Of a DNA stretch of 51,105 nucleotides, positions 1 to 7,979 are shown in pieces. A model generated the notes under the pieces. That model was given only the letters and a program-made list of their open reading frames with translations, was not told where the DNA came from and searched no databases. Each line of letters opens with the position of its first letter. Position 1 is the first letter of the stretch. This stretch comes from Streptomyces sp. WAC06614 (GTDB taxonomy: Bacteria; Actinomycetota; Actinomycetes; Streptomycetales; Streptomycetaceae), in assembly GCF_003949795.1 (NCBI RefSeq), contig NZ_RPRY01000011.1, positions 1 through 51,105 of the forward strand, in the 5' to 3' direction. The translations under genes and the position numbers were made by a program.

Positions 1-340
1 AGTGGGGGGTCGGGGCTGCCGGTCTGTCCGGCGAGGGGGCACCGGACCTCCTGGCCGCCGCCGGACTTCCGCGCCCTTCCCCACCGCCGCCTGCCCGCTG
101 GCGGGGCGGGGATGGTGTCGGCCGCAGCAGCGCCCTGCTTCCAGGCCGGTGGCACGGGTTCGGGCGTCGATGGTCGGCTGCGCGCAACGGCCTCTCCCCC
201 ACACGCGGACGGACAGGAGCTGGCGTCGCTCCGAGGAGGCCGGGCCGGGACGACGTCCCCTGGGCGCCACGCAGACGCTCCTCGCTCATGACCCCTGTCC
301 ACGAGGATCCGGCCTCCTGCTCACGAGCTCCGGCTCTGGC
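1..340. other. Unassigned window edge
   Basis: No gene can be assigned with confidence. On the minus strand an ATG at 289 opens a frame (MSEERLRGAQ...) that stays open to the window edge, but its composition (Arg, Pro, Gly, Ala without structure) and weak upstream ribosome site do not distinguish it from chance in GC-rich DNA. The plus strand also has an open frame here, which looks equally random. Confidence 0.3.
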
Positions 341-766
341 TCAACTCGTGTGCTGTCGGCCTGGAGCCAGCGCCTCGGCGAGCCGCGCCCCCGGACGGCC
401 GGCGACGTGATGCACGGAGCGCCCGGCCGGCCACGTCGTGATTCCGTCGTCCACCCATCGCGGAACGACATGGACGTGCAGATGGGGCACTGACTGCTCC
501 GATCCCGGGCCGCTCGCGCTGAGGATGTTCACACCAGAGGCGTTCAAGGCGGTCCGCGCGGCCTCGGCCACGCGCTGGACCAGCGCCATCACCTCCGCGA
601 GGGCGTCGGGCGGGGTCTCGAAGATGTCCGCGTGATGGAGCGTCGGAACCACCAGGGTGTGACCGGGCGCCAGCGGATTCAGCGGCGTAAAGGCGCAGGC
701 CACCGGACCACGCTCCACCCAGTCGGCAGTACCTTCGCGGATGAGCCCGCAGAAGATGCAATCCAT
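341..766 (-). CDS. HIT family nucleotide-binding hydrolase
   Basis: This 141-residue protein carries the histidine-triad signature HLHVHVVP at residues 95-102, the nucleotidyl-transferase/hydrolase active site of the HIT superfamily. The N-terminus MDCIFCGLI has a CxxC pair (C3, C6), which in many bacterial HIT proteins forms half of a zinc site. The length is typical for the family. Members hydrolyse AMP-lysine, AMP-NH2 or similar adenylates in the cytosol; the exact substrate cannot be read from sequence. The ATG start is preceded by AGGG at a reasonable distance. It stands alone, with no operon partner. Confidence 0.9.
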   Translation of the reverse strand: MDCIFCGLIREGTADWVERGPVACAFTPLNPLAPGHTLVVPTLHHADIFETPPDALAEVMALVQRVAEAARTALNASGVNILSASGPGSEQSVPHLHVHVVPRWVDDGITTWPAGRSVHHVAGRPGARLAEALAPGRQHTS

Positions 767-793
767 GTGACCGACCCTGCCAGACGCGGGACA

Positions 794-976
794 TCACTCG
801 CCAACCAGTTCGAGGTGCGGTGCGTTCGGCGGCCGGCGGTCCGCGCGGTCAGGGTGCTGGAGCTCGGCCAGGCCGGTAGCCGCGAAGCTCAGCGACTCAG
901 GCCCGCGAGCGGGTCGGCCGTCGCCGTCGCCGTCGCCGTCACCGGGGTCGAACCGGGCGGGTCCGGAGTGCGTCAT
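794..976 (-). CDS. Possible small hypothetical protein with Gly-Asp repeat
   Basis: A 60-codon frame begins at ATG 976 and contains a (Gly-Asp)4 stretch encoded by four copies of the hexamer GCCGTC (plus-strand 917-940). The remaining composition (RPARGPESLSFAATGLAELQ) looks more protein-like than the surrounding frames. No clear ribosome site is seen and no family is recognised. It could equally be a chance frame in the 376-base gap between the HIT and DUF4241 genes. Confidence 0.25.
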   Translation of the reverse strand: MTHSGPARFDPGDGDGDGDGRPARGPESLSFAATGLAELQHPDRADRRPPNAPHLELVGE

Positions 977-1142
977 GGCCGCCGTCGTCCGCTGGCGGAA
1001 GATGGATCCCGTCGGAAAGCTGTCAGGACAGCACGGCGGGGCAGCTGGTTCTCCGTGGTGGGACCACCAGGTCGGCGAGACGTCTGCGTCGACGCTGCGG
1101 AACCTCCGCGAGCCCGCGACTGCGCCCGCAGGCAGGGCTCGC

Positions 1143-2447
1143 CTACGCAGCCGCATCGGTGGGGGTTCTGTCCCGCTCCGGGAGCACTTCGGGCATTGCC
1201 TCCACCAGCACCACGACGCCGACCACCTCACCGGCCTCGGAACGGCCGACCCACACGGGGTAGGTACCGTCCCCGGTCGTCGCGAAGGACATGAGTTCGC
1301 CGCCGGAGGCCTCGTCCCAGGTGTGCTGCATGAACATGGAACCGTCGTCGAGGTCCTCGTAGCCGTCCAGGTCCGGCTCCCCCTGGATCAGCCCCCGCTC
1401 GAAGAGGGCGACGAGGGGTTCCCAGGACCCGGCGTCGGCGAAGCAGCCGGTGGCACCGTCGGTGGTGAAGCCGGCTATCTGCTGCTCGATGAACAGCCGG
1501 GGATCGTCGTCCGGGCCGAGGGCCATCTCCCAGGTCGCTGCGGGGGTCTCGTGGACGAGCAGGCGGACGGCCGTGGGTTGCGTGGTCGTGACCTCGGCGT
1601 TCCGCCACTCGCACTGGTAGCTGAAGCGGACCCGCGCCTCGTCGAGTACGTACTCCCCGGGCGGGACAGGGATCGTGATGCGCGGCCCGTCGCCGTCGTC
1701 GGTGTCCGGGCCGGAGACGGCCAGCAGCCCGCTGGGGACGCGCAGGGTGGCGACCCGGCGCGGCTCCACGACGGTCATCTCGGGGTGGTACCCGTCGGTC
1801 ACGCGCACCCCCGGCCGGAACAGCTCGTTGATCGGCCCGGCCTGCGCGGGGCGCGGCGGACGCCAGCAGGTCGCAGGGGCGCCTCCGTCACTCGGCTCGG
1901 CGGCCTCGGCGACCACGGCCGGTTCGAAGGCCGGCGGCTCGGTGATCCCGTGCACCTGGGCCGAGAGCAGCGGCCACTCCCCGAAGGCGGGGCGGTCCAT
2001 CCAGCGCTCGTCGTCCCGGAGGACGGGCGAGGTGATGTGGGAGCCCCCGCCCTGTCCCTGCGGCTCCTCCGTCCGTCGGCCCCTCCCCTCCGGGAAGAGG
2101 TCCACGGTGATGCGGGGGCACGCCTTGTCGAACTCCGCCATCTCCGGGCCTGTGTAGTACCAGCCGACGGAGTACCGGCGCAGCAGCCGCGACGGGTCGT
2201 CCAGCAGCCGCATGTCCAGATCGTAGGTGCGGCGGCCTTGGGCGTCGTAGACCCACAGCCCGACGTAGTGGTCCTGCCAGGAGACCAGCCGGACTTCGAG
2301 CGGGGCCTTCCGACCCGGCTCCCGGTACACCACCACGTACGGGAGTCCGGCGGCATCCCGCTCCCGGGCTTCCTCGGCGGGCATCGGCCGCCAGGGCGCA
2401 CAAGCCTCCAGGTCCCACGCCTGCGCGTAACCCACCTCGACGACCAT
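1143..2447 (-). CDS. DUF4241 domain-containing protein
   Basis: This 434-residue cytosolic protein has a C-terminal half resembling DUF4241: a beta-rich stretch (ITIPVPPGEYVLDEARVRF), a catalytic-looking but uncharacterised central part (GFTTDGATGCFADAGSW) and a closing segment GDGTYPVWVGRSEAGEVVGVVV. The N-terminal half is less conserved. I place the start at ATG 2447 (MVVEVGYAQAW) because AAGAGGAG lies five bases upstream; a longer frame reaches 2516 without a comparable ribosome site. DUF4241 has no established biochemical role, though members often occur in Streptomyces near toxin/immunity-like genes. No such neighbour is visible here. Confidence 0.75.
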   Translation of the reverse strand: MVVEVGYAQAWDLEACAPWRPMPAEEARERDAAGLPYVVVYREPGRKAPLEVRLVSWQDHYVGLWVYDAQGRRTYDLDMRLLDDPSRLLRRYSVGWYYTGPEMAEFDKACPRITVDLFPEGRGRRTEEPQGQGGGSHITSPVLRDDERWMDRPAFGEWPLLSAQVHGITEPPAFEPAVVAEAAEPSDGGAPATCWRPPRPAQAGPINELFRPGVRVTDGYHPEMTVVEPRRVATLRVPSGLLAVSGPDTDDGDGPRITIPVPPGEYVLDEARVRFSYQCEWRNAEVTTTQPTAVRLLVHETPAATWEMALGPDDDPRLFIEQQIAGFTTDGATGCFADAGSWEPLVALFERGLIQGEPDLDGYEDLDDGSMFMQHTWDEASGGELMSFATTGDGTYPVWVGRSEAGEVVGVVVLVEAMPEVLPERDRTPTDAAA

Positions 2448-2694
2448 TGCCGCTCCTCTTGCTGCTGCCTGCCTTGGTTCTGTGCTGAGCTGCAAGGTAT
2501 CCGCTGCCTCTGACAACGGCCCTCCTCGGCCGGGGCCGCCCGAGCGATCCGGGGCGTCCCCGCCACCCCTGCGACAGCACGCGCCACCGCCCGGCCCAGA
2601 CCCCCACGTGCGCCGCCGCCCATCCGGACCTGCGTCTGCGGGCGAGGTCTGAGCCGTTCACCCGGTGCCCCGGCTCGCCGGCGTTTGGCGGCCG

Positions 2695-3276
2695 TCACCA
2701 GAGCTTGTCGATCTCCCCCGGATACAGCTCGATGCGGGAGTGGTGGAACGACTCCTGTGCCTGACGGCCCGCAGTCGAGAAGAAGTCCGCCATCGTGACC
2801 TTGTCGAAGCCGGGCTGATCACTGGGGAAAGGAGCCTGCGGGGTTCCTCCGATGAGTACGGCTCCCGGGAGCACACGCCAGCCGGCGCTCTCGTAGAACG
2901 CCTGCAGCGGGCGATCACACGTGAACAGGCCCAGGTCCAGGCTCTGAGCGATCATCCTCTCGCGTGCCGCTGCCACCAGTTGCCGGCCGTGTCCACGGCC
3001 TCGTGCCTGCTTGCTCGTCACCACCGTGCTCAGCCCACCCGCCGAAAGTCGCCGGCCGGCATGGACGATTTCCTTGCACAGGATGTCCAGCGCGGCCAGC
3101 ACGGTCCCCTCGTCCACAAGCAGCATCGACAACGGGCGCAGTGCGGGATCGTGGGTCGGGGTGTCGACAGCAGCGTCCGACCCGGACGCGGACGGCCATG
3201 CCTGCTCTTGGATCTCTCTCACCTGGACGCGCAAGGCGGCGGGGGTGGCTACTTCGGGGAACGACACGATCTGCAC
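2695..3276 (-). CDS. GNAT family N-acetyltransferase
   Basis: This 193-residue protein has the acetyl-CoA-binding motif A of GNAT enzymes: a beta strand GLSTVVTS, then RGRGHGRQLVAAA (residues about 92-104), followed by a motif-B-like LFTCDRPLQAFYESAGWRVLPGAVLI. The arrangement resembles aminoglycoside 2'-N-acetyltransferase-like GNATs, but that specificity cannot be claimed. The chosen start is GTG 3276 (VQIVSFPEV, read as Met). It is a single gene with its 3' end facing the DUF4241 gene start. Substrate unknown. Confidence 0.85.
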   Translation of the reverse strand: MQIVSFPEVATPAALRVQVREIQEQAWPSASGSDAAVDTPTHDPALRPLSMLLVDEGTVLAALDILCKEIVHAGRRLSAGGLSTVVTSKQARGRGHGRQLVAAARERMIAQSLDLGLFTCDRPLQAFYESAGWRVLPGAVLIGGTPQAPFPSDQPGFDKVTMADFFSTAGRQAQESFHHSRIELYPGEIDKLW

Positions 3277-3433
3277 GCGCCGATTGTGCTCACCCCTCGC
3301 GCCGGCGCAAGCGATTTCTCCCCGGACCCGTCGTGCTCACCGCCTGGCGCCGGCCTGTCCGGCCGGGCTGCTTCTGGCCTCCTCGTACTGACACCTGGGA
3401 GGCGTCACTCCCGGGGCGGGGCCGGTTTCTCGG

Positions 3434-4102
3434 TCACTGAGGAGAACCGGAGGTGCCGGGGGTGCGGCGCACGTCTGCGGCGGCGTCCTGGCCCACCTCG
3501 CGGAGCCCCTGCGCCGTCTCCTGGCCGGCGCTGCGGGCCTGGTCCTTGGTGGTCTCCGCGGCCTCCTGGGCGGTGCTCTTCACTGCCTCCACGGCCTGCG
3601 CCGCGGGCTCCCGCATCTCCTCCTTGACCTCCTGGACTGCTTCGCCGACCGTCTGCTTGACGGGGTGCAGCAGCTCTTCGGAGTGCTCCCTCAGTTGCCG
3701 TCCGACACGTTGTTCGGCTTCGGAGGTCGGCAGGAGCGCAGCGGTGAGCATGCCGGCGCCGAAGGCGATCAGCCCGGCGGCCAGCGGGCTCCCCTGGGTC
3801 TGCCGCTTCGCCTGCGCAGGCGCCTGCTGAAGGGTCTCGCCCACGGTCGTGCCGACGTCCTTGGCGGTCTCCGCGAGGGTGCCGGTGGCCTGACTCAGAC
3901 CCTCGGTGGCTCCGTGCGCCGTGTTCTGTGCCGTGCCCATCACGCGCTCCTTCACTCCGCTGACGCGGTGGCGCACCGATGTGACCTTGCGCTGCGCCAT
4001 TGTGCGGGGGGTCATCCTGTCCGCGAGGGCGTCGACGCTGCGCGCCAGGTGCGCGCGCCGGTACTCCGCGTCGGTCCTCAGCTCGTCGGGTGTCGGGCCC
4101 AT
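3434..4102 (-). CDS. DUF3618 domain-containing membrane protein
   Basis: This 222-residue protein starts MGPTPDELRTDAEYRRAHLARSVDALADRM, the N-terminal amphipathic signature of DUF3618. A single hydrophobic segment lies at about residues 104-125 (SPLAAGLIAFGAGMLTAALLP), and the rest is an Ala/Glu/Lys-rich helical tail that probably forms a coiled coil in the cytoplasm. ATG 4102 is supported by AAGGAGGA seven bases upstream and overlaps the end of the upstream holin-family gene by 25 bases, so the two are probably co-translated. It is the third gene of a three-gene membrane/envelope operon (5235 to 3434). Role unknown; these genes travel together in Streptomyces. Confidence 0.85.
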   Translation of the reverse strand: MGPTPDELRTDAEYRRAHLARSVDALADRMTPRTMAQRKVTSVRHRVSGVKERVMGTAQNTAHGATEGLSQATGTLAETAKDVGTTVGETLQQAPAQAKRQTQGSPLAAGLIAFGAGMLTAALLPTSEAEQRVGRQLREHSEELLHPVKQTVGEAVQEVKEEMREPAAQAVEAVKSTAQEAAETTKDQARSAGQETAQGLREVGQDAAADVRRTPGTSGSPQ

Positions 4103-4512
4103 CGCGCATCCTCCTTCAGCGACTCCACGGTCTGTTCGGGCTTGAGGTGGACATTGCGCCAGCCCGCACGTCCGCTCACATAGAGGGCCGCGCCGACGGC
4201 GGCCCACACGGCGGTGACGATCAGCGCGGCCCAGGCGATATGGATCACGCTGGCCATCGCGAAGACGACCGTGAGGCTGCCGAACAGCATCGCCATGTGG
4301 CCGGCGTAGCCGGCGCCGCCCAGCATCCCGCCCGCCTTGCCGGCCTGGGCGAACTCCTGCGTCAGCTCCGCCTTCGCCAGTTCGATCTCGGTGCGGACCA
4401 GCCCTGAGACGTCTTGGCCGATGGCTTCGACCAGATCACCGATCGAGGGTTCTGCGGCCTGCCGGTGGGGCGGGGCATGGTACGTCGGCCGTTCCTGGTG
4501 TGCGGTGGCCAC
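4078..4512 (-). CDS. Phage holin family (DUF1469-like) membrane protein
   Basis: This 144-residue protein has a soluble N-terminal helix (SIGDLVEAIGQDVSGLVRTEIELAKAEL), then two closely spaced transmembrane segments at about 68-88 and 92-112, the plan of the putative holin/YqjE family PF07332. Despite the name these are chromosomal membrane proteins and not phage lysis genes. It is the middle gene of an operon: its start lies three bases beyond the stop of the upstream gene, and its end overlaps the DUF3618 gene. Confidence 0.85.
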   Translation of the reverse strand: MATAHQERPTYHAPPHRQAAEPSIGDLVEAIGQDVSGLVRTEIELAKAELTQEFAQAGKAGGMLGGAGYAGHMAMLFGSLTVVFAMASVIHIAWAALIVTAVWAAVGAALYVSGRAGWRNVHLKPEQTVESLKEDARWARHPTS

Positions 4513-4515
4513 GAC

Positions 4516-5235
4516 TCACATCCCTTCCGCTCGCTGCGACGAGCCGTCGTCCGGCGGGCGGGCGGACGGCATGGGGACCACGTGCGGGGGCTGCGACTGG
4601 CCGTAGGTGTCGGTCAGGTCGTCGTACCCGGGTGGTATGCCGGAGTGTTGGACCGCAGGCATGCCTCCATCGGTCCGGTCTGCTGGTGCAGCCTGGGGCC
4701 CGCTGCCTTCGCCGCTACCGGTGCCGGCGGAGGCGGCCTTGACGACGCCCTTCTCGGCCCGCCCGATGAGGAAGCCGGCCACGGCCGCGCTCGCGAGGAA
4801 GGCGCCCGGGCGGCGGCGTGCGAAGTTCTGCAGGTCTGCGAGCAGCCCGTCGGGGCCGCGCTGCTCGATGCGGTCGGCGGCCCGGTTGCCGCCCTCGGCC
4901 ATCTTCCGGGCCACACCGGCCATGGTGGAGTCGGGCTTGCCGTTCTCGCTCATCTCCCGCAGTTCCTGCGCGAGCCGGCGCACGTTCTGCGCCAGGCTCT
5001 TCGTCCGGGCCTGTGCCTGGCCCTGGAGCTGATCGCGCAGGCCGCCGGCGAGGTTGCGGGCTTGGGAGGTGGCCTCGCCGACGACGTCGGCCGCCTGCTC
5101 CTTCACCGTCCCGCCGACCTCGGCGGCCTTGCCGCCGACCAGAGCGGCACCCTCGCTCGTCTTGTCCTGCACCGTCTGCGCTACCGCCGCCGCGCTGCTG
5201 TCGTGCCGGCGGCTCGATTCCTGGAAGTCACTCAA
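4516..5235 (-). CDS. Ala-rich helical membrane-associated protein (hypothetical)
   Basis: The likely start is TTG 5235 (LSDFQESSRRHDSS), which has AGGAGG four bases from the codon; longer in-frame readings upstream have Arg/Pro-rich random composition. The 239-residue product is a chain of Ala/Gln/Glu-rich amphipathic helices (TVQDKTSEGAALVGGKAAEV, LAQNVRRLAQELREM), followed by one hydrophobic helix at about 144-160 (AFLASAAVAGFLIGRA) and a Pro/Gly-rich tail. It resembles the nutrient- or stress-linked helical proteins that accompany DUF3618 and holin-type genes in actinobacteria. First gene of the operon running down to 3434. Function unknown. Confidence 0.75.
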   Translation of the reverse strand: MSDFQESSRRHDSSAAAVAQTVQDKTSEGAALVGGKAAEVGGTVKEQAADVVGEATSQARNLAGGLRDQLQGQAQARTKSLAQNVRRLAQELREMSENGKPDSTMAGVARKMAEGGNRAADRIEQRGPDGLLADLQNFARRRPGAFLASAAVAGFLIGRAEKGVVKAASAGTGSGEGSGPQAAPADRTDGGMPAVQHSGIPPGYDDLTDTYGQSQPPHVVPMPSARPPDDGSSQRAEGM

Positions 5236-5502
5236 GGCTCCTCCTGGGCCGATCGAAGGATCGTGGTTCCCCGCCCGGGGGTGCACCTGCCCAGGTTTCA
5301 TCCCTCGACCCATCGGTGCGACGCCGGTTCGTCGAGCTCGCCCACACTTCCACCACGCTGTCCGCGACGAGGACCTGAGTGAGCGAGCCGGTTGCCCCGC
5401 CCGGGCGTGGGCGGGGGACCCGGGTGCGCCGCCTTCGTGCACGGTGAGATCAGGGTGCGCCGGGCTGCAACGCCACCGCAGGCCCCGTCGCCTCCCCCCC
5501 TT

Positions 5503-6510
5503 TCAGCTGTGCCGCTTCTGCGACGCCGCTCCCGTACCGGAGGGGGCGTCCGTGCCACTGGCGTGTCCGACCGCCCGTGGGTCCTCGACCGCCGGGGTGG
5601 CCGCGGCCCGTGGCCGGTAGCGGGAGACGGCCACTCCGGCCAGGCAGAGCAGGCCGCCGAGGAGGGTGAGCCAGGCCGGGACCTCGCCGAGGAGGAGCCA
5701 GCTCAGCAGGACCACGATGGCCGGCACCGCGTAGGTCGTCGCGCCGAGCTTCCCGGCCGGCATCCGCGCGAGGGCGAACGTCCAGGTGGTGAAGGCGAGG
5801 GCGGTCGGGACCACGCCCAGGTAGAGCATGTTCAAGGTCGCGGAGAGCGGGGCCTTCGGGACCTCGGCCGCCAGCCGGCCGGCGAACGGCAGGCAGGCCG
5901 CGGCTCCGGTGAGGCAGCTGTACGCGGTGATCTGCAGCGGCGTCCCGTACGAGAGGGCGGGCTTCTGCGCGACGACGCCCGTCGCGTACGCCACCGCCGC
6001 GAGCAGGCACAGCACGACCCCGAGCACCGAGGTCGTGCCGTCGCTGCCGGACGACATCGACAGGCCGACGACCACCGCTCCGACGAAGGAGACCGCCATA
6101 CCGGCCACGAGCCGGGGCGGTAGGGCCTCGCCGAGCAGGCGCGCGGCCAGGAGCGCCATCAGGATCGGCCCGGTGTTCACGAGGAGGGACGCGGTGCCCG
6201 CGTCGACGAGTCGCTCACCCCAGTTCAGCGCGACCGTGTAGCCGGCGAACCAGACGAGGCCGGACAGCAGGATGCCGCGCCGGGCGCCGCGCGGGGGCAG
6301 GCCCTCGCGGCGCAGGAGGAGGAGCACGACGAGCACCAGTGAGGCGGCGAGGAGCCTGCCGAGGGCGAGCGCCCCCGGCGAGTAGGCGGCTCCCGCGCTG
6401 CGGATGGAGACGAAGGCGGACGCCCAGGCGAACACCGTGAAGCAGACGGCGCCGAGGGTGGGGAGGTAGGGCGGGAGGACGCGCGGGCGCGCAGGCGGCT
6501 GGGTCTTCAT
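5503..6510 (-). CDS. EamA/DMT family transporter
   Basis: This 335-residue integral membrane protein has about ten hydrophobic helices arranged as two EamA repeats (roughly residues 18-150 and 165-295), characteristic of drug/metabolite transporters. Landmarks include VFAWASAFVSIRSAG near the N-terminus and LSWLLLGEVPAWLTLLGGLLCLAGVAV in the last repeat, the usual EamA ending. Substrates of the family range from amino acids to metabolites and cannot be predicted here. It lies 71 bases downstream of an ArsR-type regulator in the same direction, and a double palindrome sits in that gap, so regulator-controlled export is likely. Confidence 0.9.
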   Translation of the reverse strand: MKTQPPARPRVLPPYLPTLGAVCFTVFAWASAFVSIRSAGAAYSPGALALGRLLAASLVLVVLLLLRREGLPPRGARRGILLSGLVWFAGYTVALNWGERLVDAGTASLLVNTGPILMALLAARLLGEALPPRLVAGMAVSFVGAVVVGLSMSSGSDGTTSVLGVVLCLLAAVAYATGVVAQKPALSYGTPLQITAYSCLTGAAACLPFAGRLAAEVPKAPLSATLNMLYLGVVPTALAFTTWTFALARMPAGKLGATTYAVPAIVVLLSWLLLGEVPAWLTLLGGLLCLAGVAVSRYRPRAAATPAVEDPRAVGHASGTDAPSGTGAASQKRHS

Positions 6511-6524
6511 GTCTCCGACCTTAC

Positions 6525-6551
6525 ACCGAACACTTCGGTAGTCGCCGAAGT
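6525..6551. promoter_or_regulatory. Overlapping palindromes upstream of EamA gene
   Basis: Two overlapping inverted repeats share their middle arm: ACCGAA-CAC-TTCGGT (6525-6539) and ACTTCGG-N6-CCGAAGT (6532-6551). They lie 14-41 bases ahead of the EamA start codon in an otherwise A/T-richer stretch, where a promoter would be. The adjacent ArsR-type regulator is the obvious candidate ligand; that link is inference. Confidence 0.5.
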
Positions 6552-6581
6552 ATTTTTACGGTGGCTGCGGCTTCCGGTGGC

Positions 6582-7322
6582 CTAACTCCACGCCGCCGGG
6601 GTGAGGCCCAGGAGCCTGCCGAGGGCCTCCTCCCCTGCCGGCGTCACCAGCAGCCCCCGGCCGCCGCCCTCGGGGCGGACCACCCAGCCGTCGTCCAGGG
6701 CCCGCGCGCAGAGCCTGGCGCCGACCGTGCCGCCGAGGTGGCGGCGGCGTTCGGTCCAGTCCAGGCAGGAGCTGACCAGCGGCCGGCGGCCGGCGGCCGT
6801 CACGTCGACGCCCGCCTCACGGCACCAGTCCAGACCCGCGTCGGTCAGCGCGAAGACCGCTTCGGTGCGCAGCAGGCCGCGGTCTTCCATCGCGTCCGTG
6901 ACCGCCATGCCGAGCCGGCCCGCGAAGTGGTCGTAGCAGGTGCGGGCACGGGCCAGCGGGTCGGGCGCGGCGACCACCGGGACGGTGTGCGCCGCGTCCC
7001 GGCCGGGGACGGCGTAGGAGGCCAGGGCGTCCACCAGGCGGGCCGTGGCGGCGTCGGCGATGCGCACGTAACTGTGCCGCCCCTGCCGCTCCGTCACGCA
7101 GATCCCCGCTTCGAGGAGCCGGTGCAGGTGGCCGCTGACGGTGGACGGGGCGACCCCGGTGGTCCGGGCCAGCTCGCCCGCGGTCCAGGCCCGCCCTTCC
7201 AGCAGCGTCATACAGATGGCCGCCCGGGTCTCGTCGGCCAGGGCGGCGGCGAGGGCGGCCAGCCGGGCCGCGGGAGCGGGAGGGTCCGCCGGGGCCGGGG
7301 CGGGTGCTTCGTCGTGGTTCAT
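6582..7322 (-). CDS. ArsR-type winged-helix regulator
   Basis: The start MNHDEAP at 7322 is preferred; ATG 7340 (MGHPGP) is an in-frame alternative and neither has a strong ribosome site. The 246-residue protein begins with a winged helix (AALADETRAAICMTLLEGRAWTAGELARTTGVAPSTVSGHLHRLLEAGIC), typical ArsR/SmtB DNA-binding, followed by a C-terminal domain of about 140 residues ending in a second winged-helix-like fold (FALTDAGLDWCREAGVDV). It lacks the ELCVC metal box of classical ArsR sensors. It probably controls the EamA exporter immediately downstream via the palindromes at 6525-6551. Confidence 0.85.
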   Translation of the reverse strand: MNHDEAPAPAPADPPAPAARLAALAAALADETRAAICMTLLEGRAWTAGELARTTGVAPSTVSGHLHRLLEAGICVTERQGRHSYVRIADAATARLVDALASYAVPGRDAAHTVPVVAAPDPLARARTCYDHFAGRLGMAVTDAMEDRGLLRTEAVFALTDAGLDWCREAGVDVTAAGRRPLVSSCLDWTERRRHLGGTVGARLCARALDDGWVVRPEGGGRGLLVTPAGEEALGRLLGLTPAAWS

Positions 7323-7696
7323 GGGTCCAGGGTGCCCCATTGCTTCGGCATCTGGCGAATGGTTGCAGCCCGTGGCGGACGCGCTGGTGGCGGCGATCGT
7401 GCGGCCCCGGGTCGGCCGGCGGGCGGTGTGCGCCGTCCCGGTCGGCCGCCGCTTCCCGCCCGCCGGTGCCAGAGGTTGAACATCCGGCGGGCGGTGCAGG
7501 CGCTGGTGTCGATGGAGGCGTCGGCGTGCTTGTCGGCCACGGCGATCATCTCCATGGTCCACGGGATGCCGAATCCGACGCAGGCCGTGCACGGCGGGGG
7601 GTGCAGCGGTTCCGTGGGCGGGAGTTGCCACAGCCAGGGCACGATCCGCAGGGCGAGGAAGTCGCGTTCCTCCACCGCGCGGCGTAGTTCCCGCAC
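7319..7696 (-). CDS. Hypothetical protein, possibly degenerate
   Basis: From GTG 7696 the first 75 codons look genuinely coding: near-total G/C at third positions and a structured sequence (RDFLALRIVPWLWQLPP; CTACVGFGIPWTMEMIAVAD; SACTARRMFNLWHRR). The last 45 residues are Arg/Pro/Gly-rich and random-looking, which suggests a frameshift or truncation. The end overlaps the start of the ArsR-type gene. I do not recognise a family. Two Cys (CTAC) could bind metal, but this is speculative. Confidence 0.35.
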   Translation of the reverse strand: MRELRRAVEERDFLALRIVPWLWQLPPTEPLHPPPCTACVGFGIPWTMEMIAVADKHADASIDTSACTARRMFNLWHRRAGSGGRPGRRTPPAGRPGAARSPPPARPPRAATIRQMPKQWGTLDP

Positions 7697-7979
7697 GGCC
7701 TGAACCGGCCGGGTCAGGTCGCCACCGGCCCGGCGTCAAAGGCCTCCAGCGGGCACGAGCGCGACCGCGACCGAGCCGGACGTGGTCTTCGGCTTGCCGA
7801 GGGGTCGCGCGGGGTATGGCGTGCGCCCCCTGGTGCGGGGATGTGTCCCAACCTCGATGCAGTCGTGGGCGAGTTGGCGGCCCAAAGGGGGGCGCAAAGT
7901 TTTTTGCGCACCCGATCGGATGGTCCAGCTGCGCCATTCGGGTGGCGCGCGGACGGAGCAGTGTTCCGGTACGTCTTGG
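7697..7979. other. Intergenic region upstream of NRPS with A/T-rich hairpin
   Basis: No gene is visible. A perfect stem GCGCAAA-N4-TTTGCGC lies at 7892-7909, about 70 bases ahead of the NRPS start, in an unusually A/T-rich patch for this genome. It could be an operator or a short RNA hairpin in the leader; nothing ties it to a known family. Confidence 0.35.

Noticed and set aside
975..2513. A 512-codon plus-strand frame opposite the DUF4241 gene
   Set aside because: Antisense shadow; composition random and no ribosome site, while the minus strand has a family match and a strong ribosome site.
4078..4512. Prophage lysis gene (holin)
   Set aside because: No other phage gene is near; the PF07332 family is mostly chromosomal in actinobacteria.
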